Origin: Antilocapra americana | Lineage: Eukaryota > Chordata > Mammalia > Artiodactyla > Antilocapridae | Assembly (NCBI GenBank): GCA_007570785.1 | Contig: ML664173.1 | Span: 14,293,933 to 14,357,932, forward strand | DNA length: 64,000 nt | Direction of reading: 5' to 3' | Shown: positions 11,660 through 24,330 of the stretch, in pieces | Position numbering within the stretch: the first letter of the stretch is position 1 | How the letters are laid out: the number at the start of each line of letters is the position of its first letter | Notes under the pieces: model-generated | What the model saw: the letters and a program-made list of their open reading frames with translations, nothing else | What the model was told of the DNA's origin: nothing | The model's database searches: none | Made by a program: the position numbers and the translations under genes

Positions 11660-11765
11660 ACCACTGGAAGAAACAACACAGGATCTTTCTGTATTATTTC
11701 TTACAACTTCATGGGAATCTACAAGTACCTCAAAGCAAGAAATTATAATAACAATATTATTACAA
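11660..11765 (+). mobile_element. Old L1 3'-end fragment
   Basis: ggatctttctgtattatttcttacaac...gaatctacaagtacctcaaa resembles the L1 3' UTR ending common in mammalian genomes. Confidence 0.5.
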
Positions 11766-12985
11766 AAGACCTACACACACAATATTGATTTTCTTTTGTC
11801 ATGAAAGACAACAACAACAACAAAAGATGCTAAAAACTTTCAGGGAGAGAGTAAAAACAAGTCAAATACAAAGGATCAAGAGTAAGATTGGCCATCGTAT
11901 CTCAAACCAAAAGGGGCAAAAAACTTTCTGTGCATACACAAATGCACAAAACTCACGTGCATATCCACCACTCTTTTTTTCTACTTAGCCCTCATCATCT
12001 TTGTTTATTTAGGGTGGTTATCGTTAGCTCTGTTTGCTGCTATTTTCCAACACCTAGAACCATATCTGGGAAAGAGTGAGGCTCAATATACACTTTCTAA
12101 GTGAATGAATCAGACATAAAACAGCACCAGAAGCTAGATGACAAAGCAGCAATGGTGTCCAAATTCTGGGGAGAAATTAGTTTCAACTAGAATCTAATAT
12201 ATAGGTTGAAGGATTGAGTAAAGGTATTTCCACACATCCAAGACGTCAACAATTTTCCCATGAGCTGCTCCCCCCTACCCCACTCAAAAGGGAAGGGCCA
12301 AAAAGAGGAAGAGGTACGATCTGGAGAACAGAGGGTTCAACCAAGAAAAATGTCACGGGGACATCCAGGAGGAATCGGCAGTAGGCAAACAGATTTAACC
12401 AAAAAGTGTGATATAACCATATTCAGACAATGCAAAGATGGGGAAATGTATGTGTGTTGGGAGGGTTTGTATAATGGGAACTAACTCTTCATCTTCCATA
12501 ACAGGAAGTCAAGAAAAAATGTAAAATTGCTAAGTCAGTAGATATAGCTGTAAAGTCAAACTAGGAACTAAGGCGATAAAGGGCTAGAAGAAAGATTTCC
12601 TTAAATGGCTAACTTTAGATCACAGGGGAAGGGGAGAGACGGGGTAGGGTCAGGGACTGCGACTTCGTTATGAGTTACGCTTTGAGTCTTTTTACGCTCA
12701 ACTTTTTGGATAAAAGTTAAAAATTAATTTAACATTAATTGTAAAATTAATTAAAATTAATTGTAAAGATACAATATAACCTCCAGGGAAAAGCACATGA
12801 GGCACTTTGTGGTCTGGCTACCTCTGACCAGTCCTCAGTCTTTCTGCTCCAGGAGACCACGCAGAGCCTCTGAGCCATCTCATACCTCCCTCCAGCTGAA
12901 ACCCCTCCTAGTAAAGTCTTCCACATCCTTGGAGCCTCCACACTCCCAGGGCCTTTTCTGGTGACACCCTCTTCTTTTCTGTTCC
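11766..12985. other. AT-rich intronic sequence, unassigned
   Basis: Contains a short (CAA)n at about 11807-11824 and an ATTAA-rich block at about 12718-12768. No coding or RNA feature recognised. Confidence 0.5.
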
Positions 12986-12989
12986 AGGC

Positions 12990-13210
12990 AGGTTTATATG
13001 CCCCTTCCTGTTTGACCCCTAACAGGTCTCACCCATCACTCCCCTCCCCAACCCACCTCCAACTGAAAGCAACAGCTTAATGTTTCATCCTCAGGATTTT
13101 GCAAGCTGTCCTCCCTTCTAAACTGTGTGCTTACTGGGGATATAGATAGGCAGGTCTTTTAATTCTATACCCCAAGTACAGTGCCGGCCACCTGAAATAC
13201 CCGTTAATCA
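12990..13210 (+). mobile_element. L2 3'-end fragment
   Basis: Sense L2-like ending: ...tgtgtgcttactggggatatagataggcaggtc... then ccaagtacagtgccggccacc. Diverged. Confidence 0.45.
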
Positions 13211-13933
13211 AATGAATTTAAAGCAAGAGCCCCCATGCAGAGAAACCTAGAATTCAACGGTGACCTCCCAGTTGTCAAATGCAATCCCCTCCCCTGGGCC
13301 TTCCTTTCCTGCTCCTTCCAGAAGCAGGAGACACCCATCGCACCTCTTAAAACCCACTCCTCTGTTAGATTTCATCTTCCTTCTCTGCAGGGACTCTTGC
13401 AAAGTCTCTGACTGCTTCTGTTTTTATTGCATAGAATCTAAGATGCTTTCAACAGTAAGATTGCACCATTATTTTATATACCAAGAAAGAGAGAGAAAAC
13501 ATCTGCCAATCAAAGTTTGGCTGTGCTTCCTTGCCACTAGCATTTTCTCCTTTCTTCCCCCCTTATTAAGAGAGCTTTCTGAGATTTAGGTTCAGATTTA
13601 ATCATATAGCATTCTTGTGCATACATGAAAGGGAAAAGAAAAATAAATGGAAGATATTGCTAAAATTTCTCAGTGTTTGTGACTCTCTCGAATGAATCAT
13701 TTTTGATCGAAGTCATTATTTTCATGTTTTTCCACAGAATCATCATCTCTGCTAACAATGGAGCTGATGATGCTGTGCTTTCCAAGTGTCCCTTGTTGTC
13801 TTGGGGCTTTCATTCCAGGTCACTGGCCCCTTTCTGCAAGTTTTGAAGGCGCTTGTGAAGGCGGTGACAACCATGTACAGTTGTCATGCAGCAGACAGCA
13901 ATCGGCCCAATTCAGAGACATGACATGGTGGGA
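13211..13933. other. Intronic sequence, nothing recognised
   Basis: Mixed composition. I see no exon or identifiable repeat before the SINE at 13934. Confidence 0.45.
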
Positions 13934-14147
13934 GGGCTTCCCCGGTGGCTCAGTGGTAAAGAACCCGCCTGCCAATGCAGGAGATGCGCGTTCGATCCCT
14001 GGGTCGGGAAGATCCCCTGGAGAAGGAAATGGCAACCCACTCCTGTGTTCTTGCCTGGGAAAGCCCATGGACAGATTAGCCTGGTGGGCTATGTCCATGG
14101 AGGTCGCAGAAGAGTCAGACACAACTGAGAGACTAAGCAACAACAAA
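13934..14147 (+). mobile_element. Bov-tA SINE, full length
   Basis: Complete tRNA-derived head (gggcttccccggtggctcag), a B-box-like region (gttcgatccctgg), body and a tail ending in caacaacaa. Confidence 0.92.
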
Positions 14148-14334
14148 GTCGGCTGTTAACTAGATCTCTTAACTGGACTATTAAAATCACCTCTTAACTG
14201 GTTTGCCTGACCTTAAATTCTCCCATTTCATTGCCAGAATTAACCTTTCTAAAAGGAGATGCGATTAATTCCCTGCTCAGAAATCTTCAATGGCTTCTCA
14301 CTGCCAAATATAAATAACAAACCACAAATCCTAT

Positions 14335-14545
14335 TTATTTAATACCAGGCACTAAGCTGTCGTATACCAGGCACTAAGGTACACTGTACTTGCATGTCTC
14401 ATTTAATTTCTACAAGAATATTCTAGAAGCTGGAAGTATTTATTAGCCCCATCAATCCCATTTTATTGACAAGAAAATTAAGGCCCAAAGAAACTCAATA
14501 ACTTGTCCAAGTTGACACCACTAAGAAATCATAAAGTTGGGAGTC
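14335..14545 (-). mobile_element. MIR fragment with a local 25-bp duplication
   Basis: Reverse MIR: cccattttattgacaagaaaattaaggcccaaagaaactcaataacttgtcc. At its left end the motif ataccaggcactaag is repeated 25 bp apart (about 14341-14380). Confidence 0.65.
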
Positions 14546-14559
14546 TCAACCAACTGAAG

Positions 14560-14880
14560 CAGCTCATGCCAAAGTCTTCCTCTGTCCTCTTCCTTCACAC
14601 AGTGTGAAGCCCTTCGACACCGGTCCCATGCTCTGTCCCAGCCCCTCACCTACTCACTTCCTAGCAGAGGTCACTCAGCTCCTGTGCGCCTGTCTTGCTG
14701 TTCTTTCTGCCGAGCACATTCACTCTTCACTCCTGCTTAGCTGCCCCTTCCTCTGGGAAGTCCTCCCTGCTCTGCATGGCTGACTTTCACCCTGCCTATG
14801 CCTCTCAAAAGAGGATCTGTGATTGTTCTTCCTCTCATTTCCCCAGTGCCTTGCAGATAGTAACATTTTTGTGGGTTTAA
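14560..14880 (+). mobile_element. L2 3'-region fragment
   Basis: Sense L2-like wording: ccccttcctctgggaagtcc, then ctcatttccccagtgccttgcagatagtaa. Confidence 0.5.
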
Positions 14881-15389
14881 CTGATTCTTTTTGTGCACAT
14901 GAGGAGACTGGCCGGAGCACCCCAGGCCCTGCTCAAGGTCAGCTGCTGGCTGGGGAGTGTCAGGGCTGGGACAGCACCCCACTCTCAGCTCCTACTTACT
15001 CCCAGCTTTTTCTCTGCATCCTTGTCAGAGTCTCTTTCCCCTGGGATCACAAGCCTCCTTCTCCAGGACAAAAGGCCTGGCTACCATCCGAGGCAGGAAA
15101 ATGCATCAATCACACCCCCCCCACACACCCCGCCCAGTCTCCTTGGGGAGTTTCCTTCCAGGCTTGCATCTGGGCCCCAGGTGAACAGAGGAAGCTTGGT
15201 TCCAGGGCCTCTTTCTTGTTCCTCCCCATATTAAGGAGCTGCTCCAGGGGCCTCCTGGTGACCTGCAAAGTTGGCCACGTGCCCTGGGAATGAAGGGGGG
15301 GGCACAGGGGGGCCGTACCCTCCGCACAGCCCTCGTGGCCAATGTGTTATCAATGGCTTCCTTTACATCCAGAAGGAAATTCAAATGCG
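14881..15389. other. Intronic sequence with an ERRE-like motif
   Basis: TCAAGGTCA at 14933-14941 matches the ERR response element consensus and may derive from MIR-like sequence. C-runs lie at about 15113-15123. No exon seen. Confidence 0.4.
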
Positions 15390-15960
15390 TCTCTCACCAG
15401 GCCCCAAGCCTATGTCAGCCTCTCAGCCTCTGTTCCTTCTGCTTGGCCTTCTCTCTCTCACAACAGCTGCAGTGGCCCTCCTCCTCGTCCTAAAACAAGC
15501 CTGCCGTTGCCTCTGCCTGGAATGCTGGCTCCAGGATTCAAGTCACCTTCGTAACATGGCCTGACCTAATCCTCAGGCTAAATCAGGCCCTCTCTCTCAG
15601 CCACCTTGGGCTTCCCCAGTAGCTCAGATGGTAAAGAATCTGCCTGCAATGCAGGAAACCCGGGTTCAACTCCTGGGTTGGGAAGATCCCCTGGAGAAGG
15701 CAATAGCACCCCACTCCAGTATCCTTGCCTGGAGAGTCCCACGAACAGAGGAGCCTGGTGGGCTACAGTCCGTGGGGTCTCAAAGAGGAGGACAGAACTG
15801 AGCGACTAACATTCAGCCCCCTTGGTGCTCATCACTGGCTTTTCTCTTCCGCGGCGCTTGTCTGGGTCTGTCATTTCACTTCTTTATGTGTTGCCATATT
15901 TACTGTCTGCCTTACCTTTACCTAGAATACGAGTCTACAGAGCAGGCGTCACAAGCTTCG
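15390..15960 (+). mobile_element. L2 3'-region fragment, split by a Bov-tA
   Basis: L2-like sense sequence (ccttctctctctcacaacag..., then tttactgtctgccttacctttacctagaatac) is interrupted at 15610 by a younger SINE and resumes after 15826. Confidence 0.5.
15610..15813 (+). mobile_element. Bov-tA SINE with imperfect target-site duplication
   Basis: Full-length element inside the L2 copy. Flanks cagccaccttgg (15598-15609) and cagcccccttgg (15814-15825) differ at one base. Confidence 0.9.
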
Positions 15961-16277
15961 ATGTAAGGCAGGAGGTCCCCTCAAACACTGCTCTTTAGAA
16001 AACAGCAAGTTGCTTTATATCTGGGTCTTTGTGAGGTGTCTCTCACATCAGAGGTGCTGTGTCAGTCGCTTCACACCGAACAGCAGCAATTCGGAGACCC
16101 ACTACCCCGAGAAGACCCCAATTGAGGCCTGTCACCCAACTGAATCAGTAACATAGGCAGGCTATTTAGTTATTCCCAGGAATATGAGTCACAACAGCAA
16201 ACACTGAGAGTCGAAAGCAGTATAGTACCTGATACGTTGTGAAAACCATAATTATAAATTGGCCCAACTACTTTTTT

Positions 16278-16475
16278 GCATGCTAAGTCACTTCAGTCGT
16301 GTCCGACTCTTTGCGACCCCATGGGCTGTAGCCGGCCAGGCTCCTCTGTCCATGGGATTCTCCAGGGAAGAAAACTGGAGTGGGTTGCTGAGCCCTCCTC
16401 CAGGGGTAGAACCTGCATCTCTTACGTCTGCATCGGCAGGTGGGTTCTTTACCACTAGTACCACCTGGGAAGCCC
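16278..16475 (-). mobile_element. Bov-tA SINE
   Basis: Reverse copy from gcatgctaagtcacttcagtc to ccacctgggaagccc, with a small internal deletion near 16400. Confidence 0.9.
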
Positions 16476-16477
16476 TA

Positions 16478-16665
16478 ACTATGTAAAATACGTAAACAAA
16501 GACTTACTACCTAGCCCAGGGAACTATACTCAATATAATCACCTATAATGGAAAAGAATCTGAAAAAATATCTGTGTTTAACTGAATCATTTTGCTGTAC
16601 ACCTGAAACTAACACAACATCATAAGTTAACCATATTTCAATTTTTAAAAACTGACACAACTGAA
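16478..16665 (+). mobile_element. L1 3' end (artiodactyl type)
   Basis: cccagggaactatactcaatat...cctataatggaaaagaatctg...gctgtacacctgaaactaac is the characteristic artiodactyl L1 3' terminus in sense orientation. Confidence 0.75.
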
Positions 16666-17674
16666 CAAGAACTATCCTAATGATCTAGGAAATGTGCTTA
16701 GGGCTTCAAATAGAAATCTGAGAGACGGCAGCATATCCAGGCTCACGAAATCTCCCATAACAGGGATGAAAGTGTGTGAAACAGAGATGGAATGCAATGT
16801 GCTCTGAAATGCCACGCTAAGTGACTCGACTTGGAAAGTGGCTCTGGAGAAGGCAGAGAGTCATGTGAAACTTTGGGTAAACCCTGCCTTTTGAAAAAGA
16901 AAAGGTTTTTCAAAAAGTAATACAGGATCTTACAGAATGTGACTGAAAGTATGCAAGTATAACAAACAAGCATGCTTATAAGTAAACCTGACTATTTTAT
17001 CTAGATTCTAAAGGTTTACTTCTATAAATTAGCCAAGCGTCTCTGGTTTGCCCTCATTGGGAAAATGAGAGATCACTTTGGGGATCGCCTTCTACTCAGA
17101 CACATTGAGAACTTCCTACAGGCCAGGTACCGTGGGAGGGCATGGGGCTCGGTGGAAAAATTGAGACAAATGCAATGCCATCCCTCAGGAGATGCTGGGG
17201 AGGCAGACGACCTATGGCGGTGACGGTACAGTGTAGGAAGTATTATCCGCGTGCAGAAGCTCTGCAGGAGCACACGGGAGGGGCAACCAGTGGGACAGAA
17301 GGCGGGGTCCTTGCTGAGGGCCAGGGTTTAGCGGTACAGCTTGGCACGGATCCCTAGGTGGTCCCTCAAAAGACCCCCCCCATCACTGCAGTACTCATGA
17401 CCAAGGTTTTCGTTACTGTGGGTCAGTATCACAGCCCAGAAGCCTGTCTGGGCCAGCCACAGAAAGGGGCTCCATCTCTCACAGGCTGACTCACATTGTC
17501 CAAATTCAGGGACCTGATGGATAAGCCTGGGGATGCCAGCACACTCAAGGATGAGGAAAACTTGATCTGTCTGTCCAGCCAGCATTCTCCCTAACCATCA
17601 AGTTCACTCTGAGCAAAAGACCTATGAGGGACCTAATGCCAAAGTGCAGGTGTTTGTGAGTACCCCCCCACCCC

Positions 17675-17675
<1 letters not shown>
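16666..17675. other. Intronic sequence, nothing recognised
   Basis: No exon or clear repeat seen in this kilobase. Confidence 0.45.

Positions 17676-17709
<34 letters not shown>
17676..17709. repeat. (CA)n microsatellite
   Basis: About 17 CA units preceded by a C-rich stretch. Confidence 0.95.
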
Positions 17710-17712
<3 letters not shown>

Positions 17713-17879
17713 CCCAGAAGAATGTAAACCCTTTATGCTTCGTGGCATAAAGAGTGGAGGTCTGACTACTACTCCACCAAAGCACCAACACAGAGACAAT
17801 ACGTAAACAAATAGGTGTGGCCCTGTTCTAAGACAACTTGATTTACAAAAGCAGGAAGCTGCCTGCAACTTGTACTTTG

Positions 17880-17990
17880 CCCACCTCTCCCATCCCCTTC
17901 CCCCAGCCCCACAGAGGCAGCCCCCAGCATGGTGCTGAGCACTGTGAGCCCAGTAAGCAGTGAGTGCTCAATAAATATAAGTAGGCAGGG
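17880..17990 (+). mobile_element. L2 3'-end fragment
   Basis: gtgctgagcactgtgagcccagtaagcagtgagtgctcaataaatat is the L2-type 3' terminus. Confidence 0.55.
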
Positions 17991-18309
17991 AGTGGGATTC
18001 TGAGGGCTTTCTCCTTAAGTCTCTTGTGACTGCTTGGTGCCCATAAATTTCTTCTCCTATCAGTGTAACCACTGAATGGAGCAGATGGATCAGGAATCTA
18101 AAGAGGGAAGGGAGGCTACAGGTTGTGATTTTCAGAGCTGTGCTGGCATTTACTTTGCAAATGACCAAAGGCTTTTAGTCATTTATTGCATGTGACTTTT
18201 TCAAAATGGCCTGAATATCCTCCTTAACTGGGGAGGTGCTTAGGAGACTATACTCTGGGCTGGAAGCCTAAGGCTATGCCTGTAGCCTTGCCTGCTCTAA
18301 ACCTTTGAT

Positions 18310-18640
18310 TCCAGCATCTTGGGGGCAGGTACTCTGTCTTTCTCTCCCTGAAGCACTTTACTCAGGAAAGTAAAGAAAAGTGAAGTGGCTTAGTCATGTC
18401 CAACTCTTTGCGACCCGTGGACTGTAGCCCACCAGGCTCCTCTGTCCATGGGGGTTCTCTAGGCAAGAATACTGGAGTGGGTTGCCATTTCCTTCTCCAG
18501 GGGATCTTCCCGACCCAGGGATCGAGCCTGGGTCTCCCACACTGCAGACAGACTCTTTATCCCCTGAGCCACCAGGGAAGCCCCTTACTCAGGGCAGGGA
18601 CTCAATTAATGCTCTCTTGATTCTAAACTCATCTCTGGGG
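18310..18640 (+). mobile_element. L2 3'-end fragment split by a Bov-tA
   Basis: cttgggggcaggtactctgtctt... is interrupted at 18367 and resumes as cagggcagggactcaattaatgc after the SINE. Confidence 0.5.
18367..18584 (-). mobile_element. Bov-tA SINE with target-site duplication
   Basis: Reverse full-length copy ending gagccaccagggaagcc. The duplication ttactcagg lies at 18358-18366 and 18585-18593. Confidence 0.92.
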
Positions 18641-19794
18641 TTGTCCAATTGTAGGTAATTTGTTTTCTCTTTATATTTTTTCCCATTTTCTCCAAGTTTC
18701 CTACAACTATTATGCTCAGAAACAACAAAATCAAAATCTTCATTAGAACAAAATCAAGGAATTGATAAAATAACCAAAGCGATCCATCAGCTTTAGATGG
18801 ATAGTCCCTGTTCCAGACAGATGTGTCTTTCTGGTTGTAAATGAATAACTCTTCCTGTGACTAAGAAAAGGGACAAGAGCAGGCCAGTTCCGGTGGCACT
18901 GAATGCTGCTGTTTGTCTTTGGGCTTCTAGGAAAAGACTGTTATCCTATTCGTGGGAGCAAGTAATGAAGACTATTTACAAATCCTTTCTGGGGGCTCTT
19001 GCTGAGAATATTCTCAGCACCCAGGTTGTTGTCGAGGGTGTAGCATGATTCTTTGAGTCGACACCAGCCTCTGCTTTCAGAAAATTTGATCCAGAATTCT
19101 CCAACACATTAAAGAATAAGGAGAGAAGAAAATGTAGTGGTCTCTTAAAAGGCAATTTTTCAAAAACTGACCTGCAGGAGTCTAAAATAGTGGCAATCTT
19201 ACAGGATTACTTCCCAATTTGAGAAGAAAAACACTGCTCTTTCAGTGGCTTAAACTGTTTTAAACGTTTCATGTTTGTTTGTTTGTCCAATATCCAATGA
19301 TATTGATTGGATATTCAACTGGGGGGGTTCAAGCCTGGCTGAGACTTAGAACTGCCCACAGTGCTTTTCACATCTAGAAATTCCAGGGCCTCTTCCCAGA
19401 CTGGGGGACGTGAAGCCCGCAGGGACCAGCATACATCCATTCACGGTGCTGAAGGCTGGCACAGTGCCAGACAGAAAAGGGCTCTGTCAGTATTTGTTGG
19501 TACCACGCTCCTTCTGAGAAAGGTACAGGGAACTGGGGCCTGGGGTTCTAGGAAAACTTACTTTTTAACTGTTTTATTCCTTTGTACTATTTGAATATAT
19601 GCCATATTTATATTTTTAACAGGTCCATTTAATAAATAAATTTATCTATAGTTAAAATGGTTTAAATCCTGCTAAGTCAAAATAATAATTGTTCTCTTTA
19701 AATTAATGAGATTACAAGAAACCTGCATTGTCAGATAAAACAGATTATGTTTGTTGTCTAAGTAATAGTGTCTTAAGGGATACTGAGAAAGTGA
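18641..19794. other. Intronic sequence, nothing recognised
   Basis: AT-rich in the second half (19560-19780). No coding or RNA feature recognised. Confidence 0.45.
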
Positions 19795-19853
19795 AAATAA
19801 TTGCAGACATTTATTTAGTGCTTACTAAGTGCCAGGCCAAAACATGAGTGCTT

Positions 19854-19900
<47 letters not shown>

Positions 19901-19995
19901 ATTAAGCCTCTTTTTAACAGCTCTGTGTGAGGTAGCCATGACACCATCTCACCTTTCCTGGGAACAAACTAAAGCAGAGAGAAACTGAGGCAGCC
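19795..19995 (-). mobile_element. MIR fragment hosting a TA expansion
   Basis: tttatttagtgcttactaagtgccagg on the left and gagagaaactgaggcag on the right read as one reverse MIR separated by a (TA)n run. Confidence 0.55.
19856..19901. repeat. (TA)n microsatellite
   Basis: About 20 TA units with one interruption near the right end. Confidence 0.95.
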
Positions 19996-20717
19996 CCCAA
20001 AGGCACTAAGCAGTAAGGTAAGGGATAAACTGTGCGACCCGGAAGCCCACCCAGCAGTTGGACAGGTCAACTCACCGTTTCAACTAACATGTAAAACTGG
20101 AAATATAGCTAACCTTTAATTAGTTCAAGAAATCACTTCTCACAAGAAATTTAAGCAAATATTTGTTGAGTGAACAAGCCAAGAATCATCCATGGAAGCT
20201 CAGCACGCCTCTTCTAAAAGTGAAATAGGGGAGGTGGGAGAAGGAAGGATCCCCCAGACCACCAGGCAGGGCAGGGACAGGAAAGGGACCCCCGAGTTTT
20301 GTCTAGTCTGGTTTGCAGTCTCTGTCTCCAGTGGACAGTGTCTGCTCATCTCTGACCTCCACGAGCAGGGCTTTTGGTCCATCAGGCTGGCACTTAGTAG
20401 GAACTCACAGCTAGTCAATGCATGAGGCAGGGGCTATACCTGTGACCTACTGTAGTAAGAATCTTGGCTACCCTGCGCAGCCATCATTAGCCTCTCAGAG
20501 AGCACTGGAGGGCTCCTTCCCACCCACTGAGAGAGGCACCCACCCCATGGCCCTCTGAACAGGATTCAGCCTATACGCACACACATTGTGAAACGCCCTC
20601 AAAGACAGTCCGCTTGGGGATGGGACAGGATGAGCGGTGGGGGGGATGGAGGCTTCCTCTTGCTCTTCCCCGACTCTTTAAAGATAAAGAGAGCAGTCAC
20701 AGTCCACTTGTGCAATT
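19996..20717. other. Intronic sequence, nothing recognised
   Basis: No exon seen. Short overlapping frames on both strands at 20190-20425 show no family resemblance. Confidence 0.45.
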
Positions 20718-20878
20718 ACAAAGTGAAAGTGAAGTCACTCAGTCGTGTCCAACTCTCTGCAACCTCATGGGCTGTAGCCTACCAGCCTTCTCCATCCATG
20801 GGATTTTCCAGAATACTGGAGCGGGTTGCCATTTCCTTCTCCAGGAGATCTTCCCAACCCAGGGATTGAACCCGGGTT
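20718..20878 (-). mobile_element. Bov-tA SINE, missing its tRNA head
   Basis: Reverse copy from aaagtgaaagtgaagtcactc to ccagggattgaacccggg. The last 50 bases of the usual head are absent, and about 10 bases are missing inside at ttttccagaatactgg. Confidence 0.88.
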
Positions 20879-21018
20879 AAACAAAACAAGAGACCCATTA
20901 CAGTTCAAGAGGTCTGGAATTGCAGGACAAATAGGGCTGCTAACATTCCCCCTAGAATCAGCTCTTTAGGGTCACACATTTGACAGTGTTCCCCATCCTA
21001 GGCACACCTAGGCAGTCA

Positions 21019-22426
<1,408 letters not shown>

Positions 22427-22545
22427 TTTTAATTTTCTTTATTGTGTTGGTTTTGCCATACAATGACATGAAACCGCCATGGGTTTACATATGCTCCCCC
22501 TCCAGAACCCCCCTCCCTCCTCCCTCCCGATTCCCTCCCCTTGGG
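22427..22545 (-). mobile_element. L1 3'-end fragment
   Basis: tttttttaattttctttattgtgttggttttgccatacaa, then a degraded atgggtttacatatgctccccctcc and C-rich stretch, is the reverse complement of an artiodactyl L1 3' UTR. Confidence 0.75.
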
Positions 22546-23799
22546 ACATCTCGGTATTTTTAAGCTTAAGTTCCCACCTCTAAGTGCCCCTGCCTCACTG
22601 CAGAGTCAAGGGAGCAAGAACAGCAAAGCAGGATCACCACGAAGGGTCATAAAACATTTCCCATAAGGAAAACCCCTCCTCCCAGAACCGCGATGGGTGG
22701 GTGAGAAGGCAGACAAAATAGGACCCCCAGGACCAGGGGAGGGGCTTCTCTCCCATGTGAGCAAGAAGAGTGAAAGGCAGGGAAGTGCACTCAGGGAAGC
22801 CCAGCCACAGCCCACACTCAAGAGCTCTGGGCCAGGCAGGCCCTGGAGTCAGGAGGCTGGGTCAGGGTCCACCTATCCACCTGTCCATGTCCTAGCCTGG
22901 CCAGGTGGTGGTACAGAGGAGGCCACAGTGGATGCCTGAGCAGCAGGTGGAAGTTAAGAAGGTCCTGGAGAATGAAGGGGGCTGGAGAGAGTGGGAGTTC
23001 AGCCTCATTCATGGGAAGATGGTCCTGGCTGGGAAGAAGGGAGGGTCCCGGTGCTGGAGTCGTACCTCCAATGATGCTCAGAGGCAGCCCCCTGTTGTCT
23101 GAGCAGCTCATTGAGGAAAGCATTGGTCCCCAAGCGAGGAAGGGGCTCTCCTACCACACCCACAAATCTCACCCTCACAACACAACCTTGGCCACGCTTA
23201 CCCACATCACTCAAGGCAATCACGATGGGGAGGGGCCTCCCCTGTCCCGGGTCCCACCAATGATTTCATAGTCACTGCCCCTCCCAGGGGGCTGTCCCAT
23301 CCACCTACACTTGAACGTGTCTGGAGGCATTGCCCCGCAGACAGTTCTAATCAGAAGTTGAGAGCTCTCTCTGATAAGAAGGATAAAAGATCCCTAAAAG
23401 GCCCCTACCATCAAGAAGTTTATTATCTACTGGAATGTAGTGTTTGAAGATAGAGGCTCCTAGGTCTCTCTGATTTCAAACTGAATATTCCTGAGTCTTT
23501 GGAGACACCTCTTCTGCTAGCCCCAAGTTTCCCTTACATCGGCAGAGGGTACCCCATCGGAAGTCTCCTCTGGTTTTTTTACACTTCTGACTGGTACTCT
23601 GTCATGTCCCCAGGCTCCACACAGTCACCTGCCCCCTGTCCATCCACCAGCAGGTCCCTGGCATGTCCTCAGGAAACACCATCGGCCTGAGCAGGAACAG
23701 AGGTGCCTGTGGGTTCACCCCCTACTATGCCCTTGCGCTGGGCCTGCAGGGAGAGTGGACTAGGTGCTCTTACATTTATAATCCCCTCCTACTGCTGCT
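22546..23799. other. Sequence with no recognised feature
   Basis: GC-moderate. Overlapping open frames on both strands at 22600-23270 have no recognisable domains and no splice logic. Confidence 0.45.
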
Positions 23800-24330
23800 T
23801 TGTTGTCCAGATGCTAAGTCATGTCTGACTTTGCAACTCCACGGACTGCAGCACACCAGGCTACCCTGTGCTTCGCTATCTCCCAGAGTTGGCTCAAACT
23901 CATGTCCATTGAGTTGGTGATGCCATCCAACCGTCTCATCCTCTGTCACCCTCTTCTTCTGCCCTCAATCTTTCCCAGCACCAGGGTATTTTCCTATGAG
24001 TCAGCCTTTTGCATCAAGTGGCCAAAGTATTGGAGCTTCAGCTTCAGCATCAGTCCTCCCAATGAATACTTAGTGTTGATTTCCTTTAGGATTGACTAGT
24101 TTGATCTCCTTGCTGTCCAAGGGACTCTCAAGAATATTCTCCAGCACCGTAGTTCAAAAGCATCAATTCTTCAGTGTTCAGCTTTCTTTATGATCCAACT
24201 CTCACATCTATACATGACTACTGGAAAAACCATAGCTTTGACTATATGGACCTTTGTTGGCAAAGTGACATCTCTGCTTTTTAACGTGCTGTCTAGGGTG
24301 GTCATAGCTTTTTTTCCAAAGAGCAAGTGT
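23800..24330 (-). mobile_element. BovB LINE 3'-end fragment
   Basis: About 530 bp of the 3' part of BovB in reverse (catctcatcctctgtcaccc-type wording, then ttggagcttcagcttcagcatcag). It covers the last part of the ORF and the 3' tail and is 5'-truncated at 24330. Confidence 0.88.

Noticed and set aside
13934..14147. tRNA-like sequences at Bov-tA heads (here and in all other copies) as tRNA genes
   Set aside because: They are SINE heads with SINE bodies and tails attached. The cloverleaf is not maintained, so they are not tRNA genes.
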